Positions 22,345-33,910 of a stretch of 64,000 bases of DNA are shown piece after piece. The notes beneath the pieces were generated by a model. It did no database searches. It saw only the letters and a program-made list of their open reading frames with translations, and had not been told where the DNA came from. Origin of the DNA: Apostichopus japonicus (taxonomy: Eukaryota > Echinodermata > Holothuroidea > Aspidochirotida > Stichopodidae); assembly GCF_037975245.1 (NCBI RefSeq), contig NC_092577.1, positions 22,098,398 to 22,162,397 on the forward strand, in the 5' to 3' direction. Numbering within the stretch: the first letter of the stretch is position 1; each line of letters opens with the position of its first letter. Position numbers and translations under genes: made by a program.

Positions 22345-22977
22345 ATGGATGAAGCAAAGATAGTGCAGGGTGAACGCGGTGGTCGTATTCTAGCCTCAGG
22401 GGGCTTCCGATACCAACTTCATCACCGGAAGCAGCTCGAAATGACTTGGCGATGTTGGCGACGCCCGTGCCATTCGAAGCTTTTCACCAATACATTTGAC
22501 AAAGCTGCCGAAAACCCAGATATTCAAATTCGAGTAAGAGAAGAACACAATCACCCACCAGACGACGACGTCATAGACAGGAGAAGTTTCGTCGACCGTT
22601 GTAGGGCCGAACTTGATAGGAACCCAACTATTTCGATCAAGAGAGTATAAGAAAGCGAGATTGCCAATGAGCAACGGCGAGTCGCTCGTCAAGGAGGCGG
22701 TGATCGCCCGCAAGTGCCTCAATTCCAAAGCGTACGCTCTCAGCTTCATAGATCACGTAGTAGTATGATTCCTGAAATACCAGATTCAATTGATGATGTC
22801 GATATCAACGGTCAATGGGCTGAAACTTGGAATAACGAACAGTTCCTCGTGCACCAAGACAATGATTGGGGACTAGCTATATTTGCTACAGAAGATAATC
22901 TAAGGGTGCTGCGACGATGTCGGCATTTTTTCATGGACGCAACGTTTCGGACAAGTTTTCAACATCATCGGTATATA
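22345..22977 (+). pseudogene. MULE transposase, FLYWCH finger and start of catalytic core
   Basis: From ATG 22345 the frame gives a FLYWCH-type zinc finger: GGFRYQLHHRKQLEMTWRCW, then RRPCHSKLFT, then EEHNHPPDD (Trp-Arg-Cys, Cys, His-x-His). A stop at 22648-22650 interrupts it, yet the same frame continues to RRCRHFFMDATFRTSF, the first catalytic Asp motif (MDATF) of MULE transposases. About 22950 the frame shifts. FLYWCH fused to a MULE core is a common animal arrangement; the finger presumably binds the terminal repeats. The copy is not functional as written. Confidence 0.85.
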
Positions 22978-23514
22978 TAAAGGCCATACTTTATGCCTTG
23001 CTACAGCATTGATGACCAATCGTACCGTGGCCGATTACAGAAGAGTCCTCTTCGTCATTCGTAGAGAAGTGAGGCGGGTTTCTCGGCATAGATGGCGCCC
23101 TACTAACATGACCTGTGACTTCGAGCAAGCCATCATATCAGCAGTCGGAACCGAATTTCCAAACATAGAAATTGGCGGGTGTTATTTTCATTTTACGAAT
23201 AACATGTGGAAGCATGTTCAGGATCTTGGTCTGGCCAGAGCCTATCGGTAAGATGAGCAATTGAAGAAGGTGATAAGGAAATTGATGGCGCTGGGATATT
23301 TGCCTAGGGCTCTGGTGAGAATGAATTTCGACTTGCTAAGAAGAAGAAACTCGACCGCTCGCTTAATGCATCTGTATCCGGCCCTTGCCGACTTCTTCGA
23401 CTATGTGTCAAACAATTATATCAACGGGCAATATCCTATCACCCTTTGGAACGTATACGATCGTGACATGGAAACACGTACAAACAACCGAGTTGAAAGT
23501 GAGTTTCATTTGTA
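22950..23514 (+). pseudogene. MULE transposase, catalytic core continued
   Basis: In the +1 frame: FNIIGIYKGHTLCLATALMT, NRTVADYRRVLFVIRREV, then MTCDFEQAIISAVGTEFP with the second catalytic Asp (CDFE), then GCYFHFTNNMWKHVQDLGLA, the C-x-x-H motif of the MULE domain. A TAA follows AYR at 23249-23251. The frame then continues as LKKVIRKLMALGYLP to TRTNNRVES. It ends at AAA/GTGAGT, a good donor, and the last exon is at 27021. At least one frameshift and one stop are present. Confidence 0.85.
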
Positions 23515-26500
23515 ATCATACTTAGACGAAGAATAGTTCCCGATGCCAGTGTCCCCGTTTTGTGCCCCACAGCTTTTAATGAGGGAAACTCTGCACCCCC
23601 CCAATGGGGGGTGCAGAGTTTAAACGGTTAACCGTTTAACCGGCCGCAAATGCACTATCCGTTTAGAAAATCACAAAACGTATAAACGGAAATATTTTCG
23701 ACAAATTTCCAATATATTTTAAACATGAAATTATTTAAAAATATGTAAAAAACTGAGTAATGTACTGCAAACTATCAATATAAAACAGAAAACGATGTTT
23801 TAGGCATGAATAATGTGCTCAATATAATTATAGTACTAGGCCAATAGTCATGAACTCATGATAGTGTCGTCATTTCGTTTTCTCAGTTTACATTTGCGAC
23901 ATATCACCCGTGTACATCGATCAATGGCATGGTGAAATCCCGTGTGAAAGTATGTTGACCCCAAAAGACGCAAATGGTCGTTCTATAAAGTACCGTAATA
24001 ACATTAACAACACAAGGCCAGTTTGCTCTCTCAGGTCCGCACGTGTACAGCCATTTGTTCACACTCATGGTAATATACTGTGCATGTATTGCGGGCGATA
24101 TTAGCTTTTTACCGTCACGATAAATAGTTCAAAAATTATCGATAACATAATTTTTCCCCTAACATAATTAGCGTAAATGTCGAGCTTTGAGTGGACGGAG
24201 AAAGAGAGATATATGGAGGGGACATTCAAAGAGAATATCTGAAAAACCTTACGATATTTTCACAAATATTGATGCTTAGAAAAGTGCTTCCTCACAATCA
24301 ACGAGCCGCCCCATAATTCGCTCCGCTTACGTAAAACTTTGGTCACAGAACATAAGTACGTCATTGACATTCGAACTTGCCCAAGTTCATCGCACCATGG
24401 GAACGACACAACACATTGAACATGATGTTACATTTTCTCGCCATCTGGACGCAGGGTGTAAATATTGGTGTAATATGCAAATTATGAATGGTACTTTGCT
24501 GAGCGGTTAAAACTGAACCTATATTGCGACACAAATTTTGGGAAGCTGTTGTAGAAATAACTTTTGTATCAAATGTAAAGTACTGTGTGGCACGTGACGT
24601 CGCCGAAATCGGACGCTGCTCAAACCAGTTTCAACTTGATTTTTACAATCCATCGCACAACACGTGCGTGCGTAATTGTTTTCTTAACATGACTTTTAAT
24701 GAGTAAGCAGGAAAGGCGGGTAAAATTTGTTAAGTTAGGCGAGTTTTTGTTTCAAATCTTGTGATAGAGAAATATATTGTTTTTTCAAAAGTTACGATGT
24801 TGCCGAAGGCCGAGTTATACCAATTCAGTGATCTGAACTTCTGAAGACCACGAATACTGATCATGTGTGTTATTCTTTTCAGCAATCATTACACGAAATG
24901 TTCGCTATATTATTGTGCCTAATTAGTAATTAAGATACGTGGATTGTCGTCTTGTTGCCTGAATTGCTACCTTAAAAACCTTAATTATTGTACTCATAAT
25001 GTCCTATTTTCATTAAAAGTCGAGTGACGGTGCGTCGAAAAAGCCGCGATCGGAAAACGGCGTTCAAACGTTTAACCGGACCCTTACCCCCATGCACCTC
25101 TCACTGGATAGGCTATATGGACATATTGATCGAGGCGAGTTTTAAACACATCGTTTGAAATAATCAGTTGGGGCTGGCCTGCAAGTTTGTGATAGACTAG
25201 AAATTGGACAAAATTTCGTATTTCTTTATTTAAGCAAGCTCGCCAAGCTATCGAATTTCTGATTAGCCGATCGACCGATAGTTGGGCTCTCAATATACGA
25301 CCTATTTATCACTCAGCTTTTCCAGATGCCCATTCCCCTACCCCAGCCTTCTACGAATTAACAGGGACAATGTTGTTTTGGCTAAACACTTAGGAGCAAC
25401 TAGATTAACAGGCAGTACATAGTCCAAAAAAAAAAAATCGAAAACCGCACAGACTGCAGACCCATTGTTCGGTTAGGGATCTGGCCATAGGCGCGGAGGC
25501 GTCGGAACCGCTACGGCAGGTACGACAGCTGACGTACCACTTTTCAGCAAATATGGAAAAATACAAATATATCTTGGGGGTATAATTCTTAGATCCCCAT
25601 TTCGACTGTGTCACTTCACATTCGGCCGTACCACGCGCCTGAATAGCATATTCGTACGAGGAGGATGTGTCGAAATGCTTCTATCGTTGGAAGCTGGAGT
25701 GTCGGGAAGGGGCTAAGACAAAAAGTGATGGCTACTTCTGGGGGGAAAAGGAGGAGGGGTGACGCCGGAGTAGCCCGACCCGCGCCTGGAAGTGTAATAT
25801 TCCACTCTTCCAGGGCCCTTCGGAGAGGTCAAAGATTTATATACTGCGTTTGTCTAGTTCATATGAAGCCGGAAGATATGTGGCGGGCGAAGCGAACAGA
25901 AAATTTCAGCTGCAAAATGGGAAATTGCGCTTATAAGGGTGGAAATGGATAAACCGTATGAGTCACAGACCCACGTTGGGGTGGGTATGGTTAAGCTAAC
26001 ATGAGTTCGCGATGCACCCAGCCCCCCCCCCCCCTGGTTTGTGCGCAGCGCACACGAATTTTTCGTGAAAAATAGCGTACCGGATTGCTGAAAAAGACAC
26101 TTGACAAGCTCTACAAGTGTTTTCTAAACAACAGGAGCAACATAGCCACAGGGACGCGACCTTTCGTGCTCCAGCTGCGACCAAATGAAATAACTGCAAA
26201 TGAAAACATCCAAAATAGTTTTGACGCTTTTTGCTTCTACTAAGGAAGGAGAGGCCAACTTGCTGTCCCTCGGCAGGAGGGCGTGGGGGGGGGGTTAGCT
26301 GCCCGCTGTCCTCGTGGGTCCGGCACCCTTGTTGTGAACAACTATACAACGGATAATTTTGAGAGATAATCGAGACGTCGAGCAGCTGGTGAGAAAGTAG
26401 CATCCGGACAAAAGGGGTGCGGCAGTGGTAGGCCACACGCCCACCAGAGGTTGTCTAAGCAAGACGCCTCGGTACATGAAGAGCTGTATTGGTATTGGAG

Positions 26501-27020
26501 AGCGTGGTGACCTAGTACTCTTGGGCAAGGTATTCATCTCAGCGAATTGCTTCTCTCCACCCATATGCTAATTGGGAACCTGTAAGAAACCTTAGTATAC
26601 CGTGCGCCTTTGGGCTGCTATATAGCCTACTCTCAGGTTTTGTTGGAGTGCGTGCCTGGTTCCAATGATCAGGGGTAATGACTGTGTGAAGTGTTCGATG
26701 GTGAATTGCGGGGTAAAGCGCTATATAAGAATAATTATTCATCATTAACATTATTATTATACTCATTAACATCCATTGCTCATATATAGGAGTTAACAAA
26801 GTAGTATGATCAGAATATTACACGAACTTTGTTAAAACCTATATTGAACTTACTCTGCATACATCGTGGGAACGTGAAAAGGCGAATAGCCGAGGAGTAG
26901 CTTATTCCACCTCATGTCTCGAGTCTTGAAAAATCCACTGCGTAGTTGGCAAACATGCTCATATCAAAGTCATGCGTATGACCCTATGATAGTTTCCCTC
27001 GTACTATTTCTTGATTACAG
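23515..27020 (+). other. Intron of the MULE transposase gene with nested repeats
   Basis: GTGAGT...GATTACAG boundaries. It contains a short perfect hairpin (CTCTGCACCCCCC at 23590, closing at 23619), a CGGTTAACCGTTTAACCGG motif at 23625 that recurs weakly at 25065, and a SINE near 26.5 kb. I see no gene; the ORFs here are short. Confidence 0.55.
26455..26760 (+). mobile_element. tRNA-type SINE, diverged
   Basis: The internal stretch CTTGGGCAAGGTATTCATCT with CTTCTCTCCACCC, and the 3' end GGTAAAGCGCTATATAAGAA followed by an ATT-rich tail, match the body and tail pattern of marine-animal tRNA-derived SINEs as I know them. The 5' tRNA-like part is too diverged to identify A and B boxes. Confidence 0.6.
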
Positions 27021-27283
27021 GTTATCACCGTCAGTTCAACGATGGAATGATAGTGAGGCACCCATCCCTTTGGCCCTTCATCAGACAGTTGAAGGATGTA
27101 CAGAGCCGCGTTGAAGCAAAAATTGACGCTGCAGATCGTGGTGAAGAGCCACCACGACGTAAGAGGAAGTGGCGCATTCTCGAACGTCGCCTTCGCCGAC
27201 TAAAGGCACAGTATCAAAACGGCAACAGGCCACTGCAGGATTACTGGCGAGCAGTCACCTACTGTGTTGGCGATTTCATTTGA
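27021..27283 (+). pseudogene. MULE transposase, C-terminal exon
   Basis: After TTGATTACAG, joined to AAA of the previous exon, the frame reads VESYHRQFNDGM, then HPSLWPFIRQLKDVQSRVEA, then EEPPRRKRKWRILERRLRRL and a stop after CVGDFI. The N-x-VE-x-x-H...F and HPxxWxFIxxLK patterns are the terminal part of the MULE fold, where VE contributes the catalytic glutamate. This exon itself is open. A degraded second copy follows at 27735. Confidence 0.85.
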
Positions 27284-28380
27284 AATTTGGCAGGCAGCGA
27301 CACATTACGGTACATTCGACTGGTGTAAATGTGTTTACTAAGTCTTCTTTTCGACTGATTAAACGAGATCCCAACCGAACAAGAACTATAGATCTCACTG
27401 TTATGTAGAATTCGAAAAACTCAGCCCAAACAGGACGCGTATATACGACTCTTGTGACTTATTTTATAGTTATTATATGGCTAGGTGGACGATGTACAGC
27501 AACTCACTCTGTTGGTTATTCCGTTTTATCGAGGCTGTTGTTTTCTTTTTTCAGTTAGCAGCTCTGCATGATTTCCGTTAACGTTTAATTATAATGATAA
27601 GCAATCACATGTATTGTTATTTCATTGCGTTCGTAAACGTGATCCAAGTCAAAACGCCCTACGTGATAGAAAAGCATCATATATTAATAGTGTCTATGTG
27701 TGTAAAAATGTGCAGTAACTCACTCAACCCTTTGGACCTTCATAAGACCGTTGAACAGCCTATTGAAAGATGTCCAGAGCGTCGATCGGGGTGTAGCGCC
27801 ACCACGCCGAAAGAGGAAGTGGCTCATCCTCGAACGACGCCTTAATTCCAGGCATTAAGCGCAGTGTCAAAACGGTAACGGGCCACTACATGTGATTGCT
27901 GGCGAGTAGATTCCTACTGTGTTGACGTTTTTTAGTCGGCAAGCAGTGACATATTACCAGTACATTCGGCTGGTGTGATTTTGTTTCTAACTGTCTCTCC
28001 GACAGATTAAACGTGATCCTAACTGCCTAGGAACGAAAAACAATTACGAGTTCACTGAGCACTATAGGGCATAGAATTCAAAATAGTTATCCCAAACAGG
28101 ACGCATGATGTCATTAATTTGATAGTTATTAAAAAAAATGCTACGTTGACAATGTAGAGCAACTCACTCTGTTCATTATTTTCGTGTTTACTATGCGTTT
28201 TGTGTTGTATGCAGTTACTGCTTTAATTTCCGTTAAGTGGGTCTAATTCTAATGATAAACAATCACGATCATTGCCATTTCGTTGCATTCGAAAAACGTG
28301 ATCCGAGTCAAATTGTCCTATGTGGTAAGCCTAATTTGATAATAGTGTTATGTTTGTAAAAATGTGCAGTAACCTGCTGC
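27060..28380. repeat. Tandem duplication of about 650 bp, diverged
   Basis: 27060-27725 and 27726-28380 are similar in order: the MULE C-terminal exon, GACATATTACxxGTACATTC, GATTAAACGxGATCC, TGATAAxCAATCAC and AAAAATGTGCAGTAAC. The second copy has lost its reading frame. It predates the insertion of most small indels seen. Confidence 0.75.
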
Positions 28381-28626
28381 GTTCACCCTGTTTTTGAAAT
28401 GTACATGCGAAATACTACTTTGTCTACCAGTATACTCTCTTCACTTAAGCCTACTTAAGTTGAGTGTCACTAACTGTGTTATCCTTTAGATAATTCAAAC
28501 GTTACAAATATGACAAATAGTATTATAGCAGTATATAGGAGCATCCTGAGAGTCCGGAGTTCCACGAGGCCGAGAATTAAGAGGGTCCGCTTTGGTGCTG
28601 CCCGACCGTGCTCGGGGACAGGCTCA

Positions 28627-28937
28627 GACCCTGGGAACATCGAACCATGGGAATATCGAACCCTGGGAACATCGGACCCTGGGAACATTGGACCCTGGGA
28701 ACATAGAACCCCGGGAACATTGAACCCTGGGAACATAGAACCCTGGGAACAGAACCCTGGGAACATCGAACCCTGGGAACATCGATATTTCTGGGAACAT
28801 CGAACCCTGGGAACAACGAACCTTGGGAACATCGAACCCTGGGAACAACGAACCTCGTATTCATCGTCAGCCATTGAAATAACACGAAAACGGGGAATAT
28901 CGAACCCTGGGAACATTGAACCCCGGGAACATCGGGT
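28627..28937. repeat. Right terminal 16-bp array of the MULE
   Basis: About 19 tandem units of CCCTGGGAACATCGAA. One spacer (about 28788-28796) and one insertion (28858-28895) interrupt the run. The orientation is opposite to the left array, so the arrays form extended inverted repeats. Confidence 0.95.
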
Positions 28938-28944
28938 AGAACCC

Positions 28945-28953
28945 TTCCGTATG
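28945..28953. repeat. 9-bp target-site duplication of the MULE, right
   Basis: TTCCGTATG, identical to 17925-17933, followed at once by the LINE sequence GGTAACTGTCATCC. Confidence 0.95.
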
Positions 28954-29860
28954 GGTAACTGTCATCCACGTAGGATTCGAGGTGCGTCAAGAACTTGTCG
29001 CAACTGTTTTAGGTCGGTTCGGGGCTGTCAAGGCTATTCAAATGTGCTCCTACGCACAGGCCCCTGGGGTGTTCAACGGGCACCGACAGGTTCGGATCGA
29101 CCTCCCTCCTTCCTTTTTATTGCCGGGCATAAAGCTCACGTGCGTTACCCCGGTCAGCCCTGTACCTGCTTCAGGTGTGGGGAGACCGGGCACGAAGCCA
29201 AGGGCTGCCCAAATAAAAAGTGTGGGCGCTGCCTTCGTCTTGGGCATGATACCTCTGCTTGCCCAAGCGAAGTCGTGTGCTCACTCTGTGGGAAGGAGGG
29301 ACATGTCTTTCGCGCTTGTCCCTCCTCTTATGTCTTTATGACAAAGAGTGGGGGTCAAGCAAAGGCGCCAAGTTCTGGCGCACCTACTGACCCGGAGGAA
29401 GCTCCACGCAAGGAGGGGGAAACGGGTGAGGATTCACTCTCCGCACCTCCTTCACCCTCCCCCGTAGTTGCAGACCCCAACCCCGTGCCCGCACCGAGAA
29501 AGTCTCCACCAGCTTCCCCCATCAACCTCGTGCCCGCACCGTCTCCACCACACAGCGAAGCGGACACGGGGTCTCCACCAGCTTCCCCCATCAACCCGTC
29601 CAGTTCCGTCCCCAGTCCGCCGCCGGTATCGCCAGATCCGGAGACTGTCTGACGACGACTCGGTCGTCCTGTCTCCGGAGGCTATGTCTGACAGCGACTC
29701 CGGAGGCTCGGTGATCGTCGAGCCGAAACGTGCCACTGGGACGAGCTGGTACGACGAGATGGGGGAACCCTCACTGAAAAGGTCGGCCTCAAGTGACGAC
29801 TCCGACGACGATACGTCGTCTAGAGCGCGCTTGAAGCTTACAGAATCGACGTCGGCGTAG
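28945..29860 (+). pseudogene. LINE copy 2 ORF1, 3' part
   Basis: It encodes VRQELVATVLGRFGAVKAIQ and VFNGHRQVRIDL; then 13 bases present in copy 1 (AAGCAGGACATTC) are missing near 29103, shifting the frame. The three CCHC knuckles follow intact: CFRCGETGHEAKGC, CGRCLRLGHDTSAC, CSLCGKEGHVFRAC. A second length change near 29645 brings a stop in the acidic tail. Confidence 0.9.
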
Positions 29861-29880
29861 TTTTGCCCCATTGCCCTCTC

Positions 29881-32800
29881 ATGGCCCATACATTTTCAGT
29901 TGCCACCTTGAACGTCAATGGCATAAAGGATCATCGCAAGCGCAGTCGCATTTTCCAATATTGTATTTCAATGGAAGTCGACTGCGTTTGCCTACAAGAA
30001 ACACATATTTTGGAAGATGTCCCTCTATGGGCCTATGAGTGGGGTGGTGGGCTGCATGCTTCGTTTGGTTCGTCTTCATCCTGTGGCACTGTCATCCTCC
30101 TGTCACCTCGTCAGGCGGGTTGTGCCACTAGGGTGGAGACGGATCACGAGGGCCGATTGGTTTGCATTCTTTTCAAGTATCCACACGGTAACATCTCCCT
30201 TTGCAATGTGTATGCTCCCAATCGGCCTTCTGCTAGACGAGATTTTTTTTAACACACTGCCTTCCTTTGTTCCTGGTAGTGCTCCATGTGTCATGGTCGG
30301 AGACTTTAACTGTGTCCCAGACTCGGGTCTTGACAGACTCGGGGCTTCTGTGTCTGCTAGTCCCGACGCTGGGATCACAGAATTGGACAGATTCACTTCC
30401 GCACACCTTTTAGCCGATGTCTGGAGGCGTATACACCCGTGTAGTACGGTGTATACGTGGGTGAGGCCTAACGGAGAAGATGCCTCCAGGATAGATCGAG
30501 TGTATGCGCCCGTAAGTTTTAAATTTTCGGGTTGCGAGACGCTCAGCTGTCCGCTCTCTGACCATGACACTGTGGTAGCACATTTTGTTTTGCCTTCCAT
30601 TTTCCCGATCGGGCGGGGCCTATGGAAGCTTAACTGTCGGATTCTTGGCGAGGCAGAATTCCGCCAAGGTTTCGAGACCAGGTACAAAGGATGGCAAACA
30701 TTGAAGCCGGCCTTTGCTTCTACATCCCAGTGGTGGGATAATATCAAGTTGCGCATCAAACGCTACGCAATTCAGTATTGCGTGACCCGCGCACGGCGTC
30801 GAAGAGAAAAATTCTCGAAGCTGTGCGCGGAGCTGAAGTTTGGCGACCCTTCGGCAGTCATCGCTTTGCAGACGTATCTCGATGAAAAGTACCACGGTGC
30901 CCGCGTCAGGGCCCGTGTCGAAGCGGTGGAAGCCGAGGCGCGCCCTTCACTGAGGTTTTACCAGTCCGTTATGTCATCGGCGGGTGACAGACGCGTCCCG
31001 TCTGTGCGCGCTACCGATGGGACCGTGGTCAGTGACCCTCACGGCATTGTCCGCGTATATAAAGAGTATTATTCGAGTTTGTTTACGCGTGGCAATGTCG
31101 ACTTGTCGGCACAGTCTGATTTATTGAGGGGAATCTCAAAAACCGTTCCCCACGATGTCAATGATATTTTGGGGGGCAGAATAACCACTGTTGAGCTTTG
31201 GAAGGCGCTTTCGAAGATGAAGAATGGCAAGTCCCCGGGTTCGGACGGGCTTCCGAGGGAGTTCTACCGAACCTTCTGGGCAATAATAGGACCCGACATC
31301 AGAGCCGTCTTCGAGGACGCCTTCCAAAACGGACTGTTGAACCAAAGTCAACGTCTGGGCATGATTACTTTGCTGCCAAAGTCTGGGGACCCCTTGGATC
31401 CCCATAACAAGCGTCCGATCACCTTGTTAAATGTGGACTACAAGTTGCTGGCTAAGGCTTTGTGCAACCGCCTTGCACTGGCTATGCCGCATCTTGTTGG
31501 TGATCTCCAGACTTGTGCAGTGAAGGGTCATTGCATCCAGCAGAACTTGTGGTTGATGCGCGACTTGACCGACTTTGTTATTGAGCGTGATCTGCCATGT
31601 GCATTGGTGTCTCTGGACCAGCAGAAGGCCTTTGACATGGTGGATCGCGGTTTTTTAATGAATGTATTGGAGACGTTTCAGTTGCACCCAAATTTTCGTA
31701 AATGGATTTCTGTTTTGTATGAACAAAGTTTCAGTTCTGTTATCGTAAATGGGTTTTCTTCGGATGTTTTTAACGTAGAGAGGGGGGTGCGCCAGGGGTG
31801 CCCTCTGTCTCCATTACTTTATGTTTTGTTTAGCGAGTCCCTCTCTCGTCTTTTGGAAAGGGACTCCAAACTTGTTCCATTCGTTGTGCCAGGGGGTGCC
31901 AAAGTGAAATGCGCTCAATATGCAGATGACGTGACATGTATTGTTTCGAGTCTCGGCTCCTTTCGCGCACTCTCGCAGGATCTATCTATTTTTGAGAGAG
32001 CTACCGGGGCGAAGTTTAATCCAGAAAAGACAAAGGGCCTTCGTCTTGGTAGCTGGAGATACAGAGACTTACCATTCGGTGCGTCGTGGTCGGATCAGAA
32101 TATCAAAATTAATGGTATATGGTTCGGCTACGATGCACCTTGTGATGTCACCTGGAACAAGAGGGCTGAGGTATTTCAGAGCAGACTCGAAACCTTTGGC
32201 ACCCGCTGGCTTTCGATCTTGGGGAAAGTCACTGTTATTAATCGTTTCGTTTCGCCCATCTTGTGGTACCCGGGCGCGGTGTACCCTATTCCGCGTCGAG
32301 TCCTGGTACGGTTGGAGAGGGCGATATTTTCATTCATATGGTCTGGGGGTACAGAGCTTGGCAAGAGGGCGGTATTGTACCAAAAACTGGAGAAGGGGGG
32401 ACCTAGGGGTGGTTAATCTGGGAAGTAAATTGACCTTTTTGTTATTTAAGCAGTTGTTTGTAGCGGTAACTGACCCAGGGCTGCCTTGTTCATATTTTGT
32501 ACGTTTTTGGGGCGGTTTGCACCTGCGTCGATGGGTCCCGGCGCTGTTTAGCAACAGAGAACCGCATAGTAGTACTCCAAACAGGGTGGTGCGTGTCATC
32601 TGCTCCGCTCTGATTGAGTTGCCCCCTGTTGACCTGTCACAGCCGGCCCTCGTTCACAGTTCGTTGAGGGATAAGGCCTTGAATGCAACTTTTGTCCAGG
32701 GACGTCATTCTGCCGAAGTATGGCGTTCGGTGCATTCAAAGCTGAATGGTTACAGGCTCCGTGATCTTGCATGGAGAGTTGCACTCGGTGCCTTGGTGAC

Positions 32801-33272
32801 CAACCTAAAAAGATATCATTGGCGATTGGGTGATGGACTGTGCCCTAGGACCGGCTGTGACAGCTTAGAGAGTACTGCTCATGTTTTTTGGCATTGTTAC
32901 TTTGTAGTAAACTTATGGGAGTGGTTCCAGACCTGGACCGACCGTGTTAAGGGAGACCGTTCATGGTCGGTAGGGCAGGGCTTTATTTTATATGGGGTAG
33001 ACCCTCCAGTTTGTTCGGTAGCTGTGTTGCACCGCATCATTTTTGTTTGCTCTATTGTAAAAAAACATGTTTGGCGGAATAGGTGTAATTTGGTTTTTAG
33101 GGGGAAATTTGCCAGTTGGCAGGCAGTTCTGGAGGCGGTGAAGTCCGACATTCGCCTTCAGATTGAAGGCGATTTTCGGCGTTTATCTGGGGCTGCCTTT
33201 TTTGGACGCTGGTGTGCTGGAGAGGGGTTTTTCGTTTCGCTGCGTGCGGGTCGTCCTTCTGTACGTTTTTGA
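29881..33272 (+). pseudogene. LINE copy 2 ORF2, endonuclease-RT, two frameshifts
   Basis: ATG 29881 (MAHTFSVATLNVNGIKDH). The first frameshift lies at a T-run (30242-30250, nine A/T versus eight in copy 1), the second near 32391-32403 before GVVNLGSKLTFLLFKQLF. Between them a long open stretch carries the endonuclease end, the RT core with YADD (about 31919) and AFDMVD. The last frame holds the cysteine motif CPRTGCDSLESTAHVFWHC. Confidence 0.9.
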
Positions 33273-33440
33273 ATGTTTCAGTGGGGGGGGGGGGGGTTGG
33301 GCGTTTTGTCTCTGCAGGTCGGCGGGCGTAGGTTTTTTTGGCTCGCTAGACCTTAGTTTCGTTTGTCAGAATGGGATGGTTCGGTAGTGCCGTTTGGCCG
33401 TGACGTTTTGTATCCCGCATGGCGGGTCACGTAAAAAGCA

Positions 33441-33764
33441 ATAACAGGTTTCCAATTTAAGATGTCACCATCAAAAGAGGCTCCGAGATATTTCAAAATT
33501 TACGCAATTGCCTTCATCGTTGTTTCAAACATGGAGTGTCCTATTGGCATAATGATATACTTTGCGAAAGTTATTAGTGAAGTATACAGCATACACGTTT
33601 ATGCTACAAATGTGAGGATGCCCTACACTGAACATTATGAACATTAAACTATCGATCTAATTTCAAGTAAGGCTTCATTTGTACATAACACCATGATCAG
33701 CACCCATAAATCTATTCAAATATCAATTAAATATAAATATTTTTTTTATCATTTTCCTTATCAG
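33441..33764 (+). other. BEN gene intron, 3' part
   Basis: Host sequence after the LINE up to the acceptor CCTTATCAG. No gene is seen. Confidence 0.6.
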
Positions 33765-33910
33765 ATGTCAAGGATCCACCAAATTCCAAGGAAGTACCAA
33801 CCAGGCACACTACCATTGCACCATCTTCACCCGAAATTGTCCCTGAAGAGGAAACTTGTGGGATGGAAAGAAGTGATGGCCCCTCTAAGTACAAAACCAC
33901 TGGTGATAAG
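33765..33910 (+). CDS. BEN-domain protein gene, linker exon
   Basis: The acceptor is TTTCCTTATCAG and phase 1 matches the 17085-17351 exon. It reads DVKDPPNSKEVPTRHTTIAP, SSPEIVPEEETCGMERSDGP, then SKYKTTGDK, with a donor AAG/GTAATG in phase 0. Low-complexity linker between coiled coil and BEN domain. Confidence 0.7.

Larger units (their letters stand above)
17934..28944. mobile_element. 11-kb Mutator-like element (FLYWCH-MULE type) with minisatellite ends
   Basis: This element is inserted in a LINE with a perfect 9-bp target duplication, the Mutator hallmark. Its tips are similar in inverted orientation (GGG, a variable segment, then ATGTTCCCRGGGTYCA) and lead into arrays of the same 16-bp unit, 3-4 copies at the left and about 19 at the right. 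The interior encodes a FLYWCH zinc finger, a MULE transposase core and its C-terminal exon, all plus strand, with stops and a frameshift. It also holds a foldback element (20530-21820), a SINE (26455-26760) and other repeats. Copy B at window 1-240 shares the left end. Confidence 0.9.
28945..33440 (+). mobile_element. Tx1-like LINE copy 2, 3' part
   Basis: It continues the LINE split at 17933 and ends GTAAAAAGCA. With the 5' fragment it makes a 4.95-kb element, over 90% alike with copy 1 by eye. It carries more damage than copy 1 (a 13-bp deletion in ORF1, a shortened Asp/Ser-rich tail and two ORF2 frameshifts). Confidence 0.92.

Noticed and set aside
17934-28944. A CRISPR-like or LTR interpretation of the repeated ends
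   Set aside because: The 16-bp units have no spacers, the genome is eukaryotic, and the ends are inverted, not direct. The 9-bp duplication and MULE transposase explain them.
28477-28990. Long ORFs encoding FPGFDVPRVRCSQGSM-type repeat peptides on both strands
   Set aside because: They are by-products of the 16-bp tandem array (48 nt reads as 16 codons in every open frame), lie in a transposon end and have no start or splice context.
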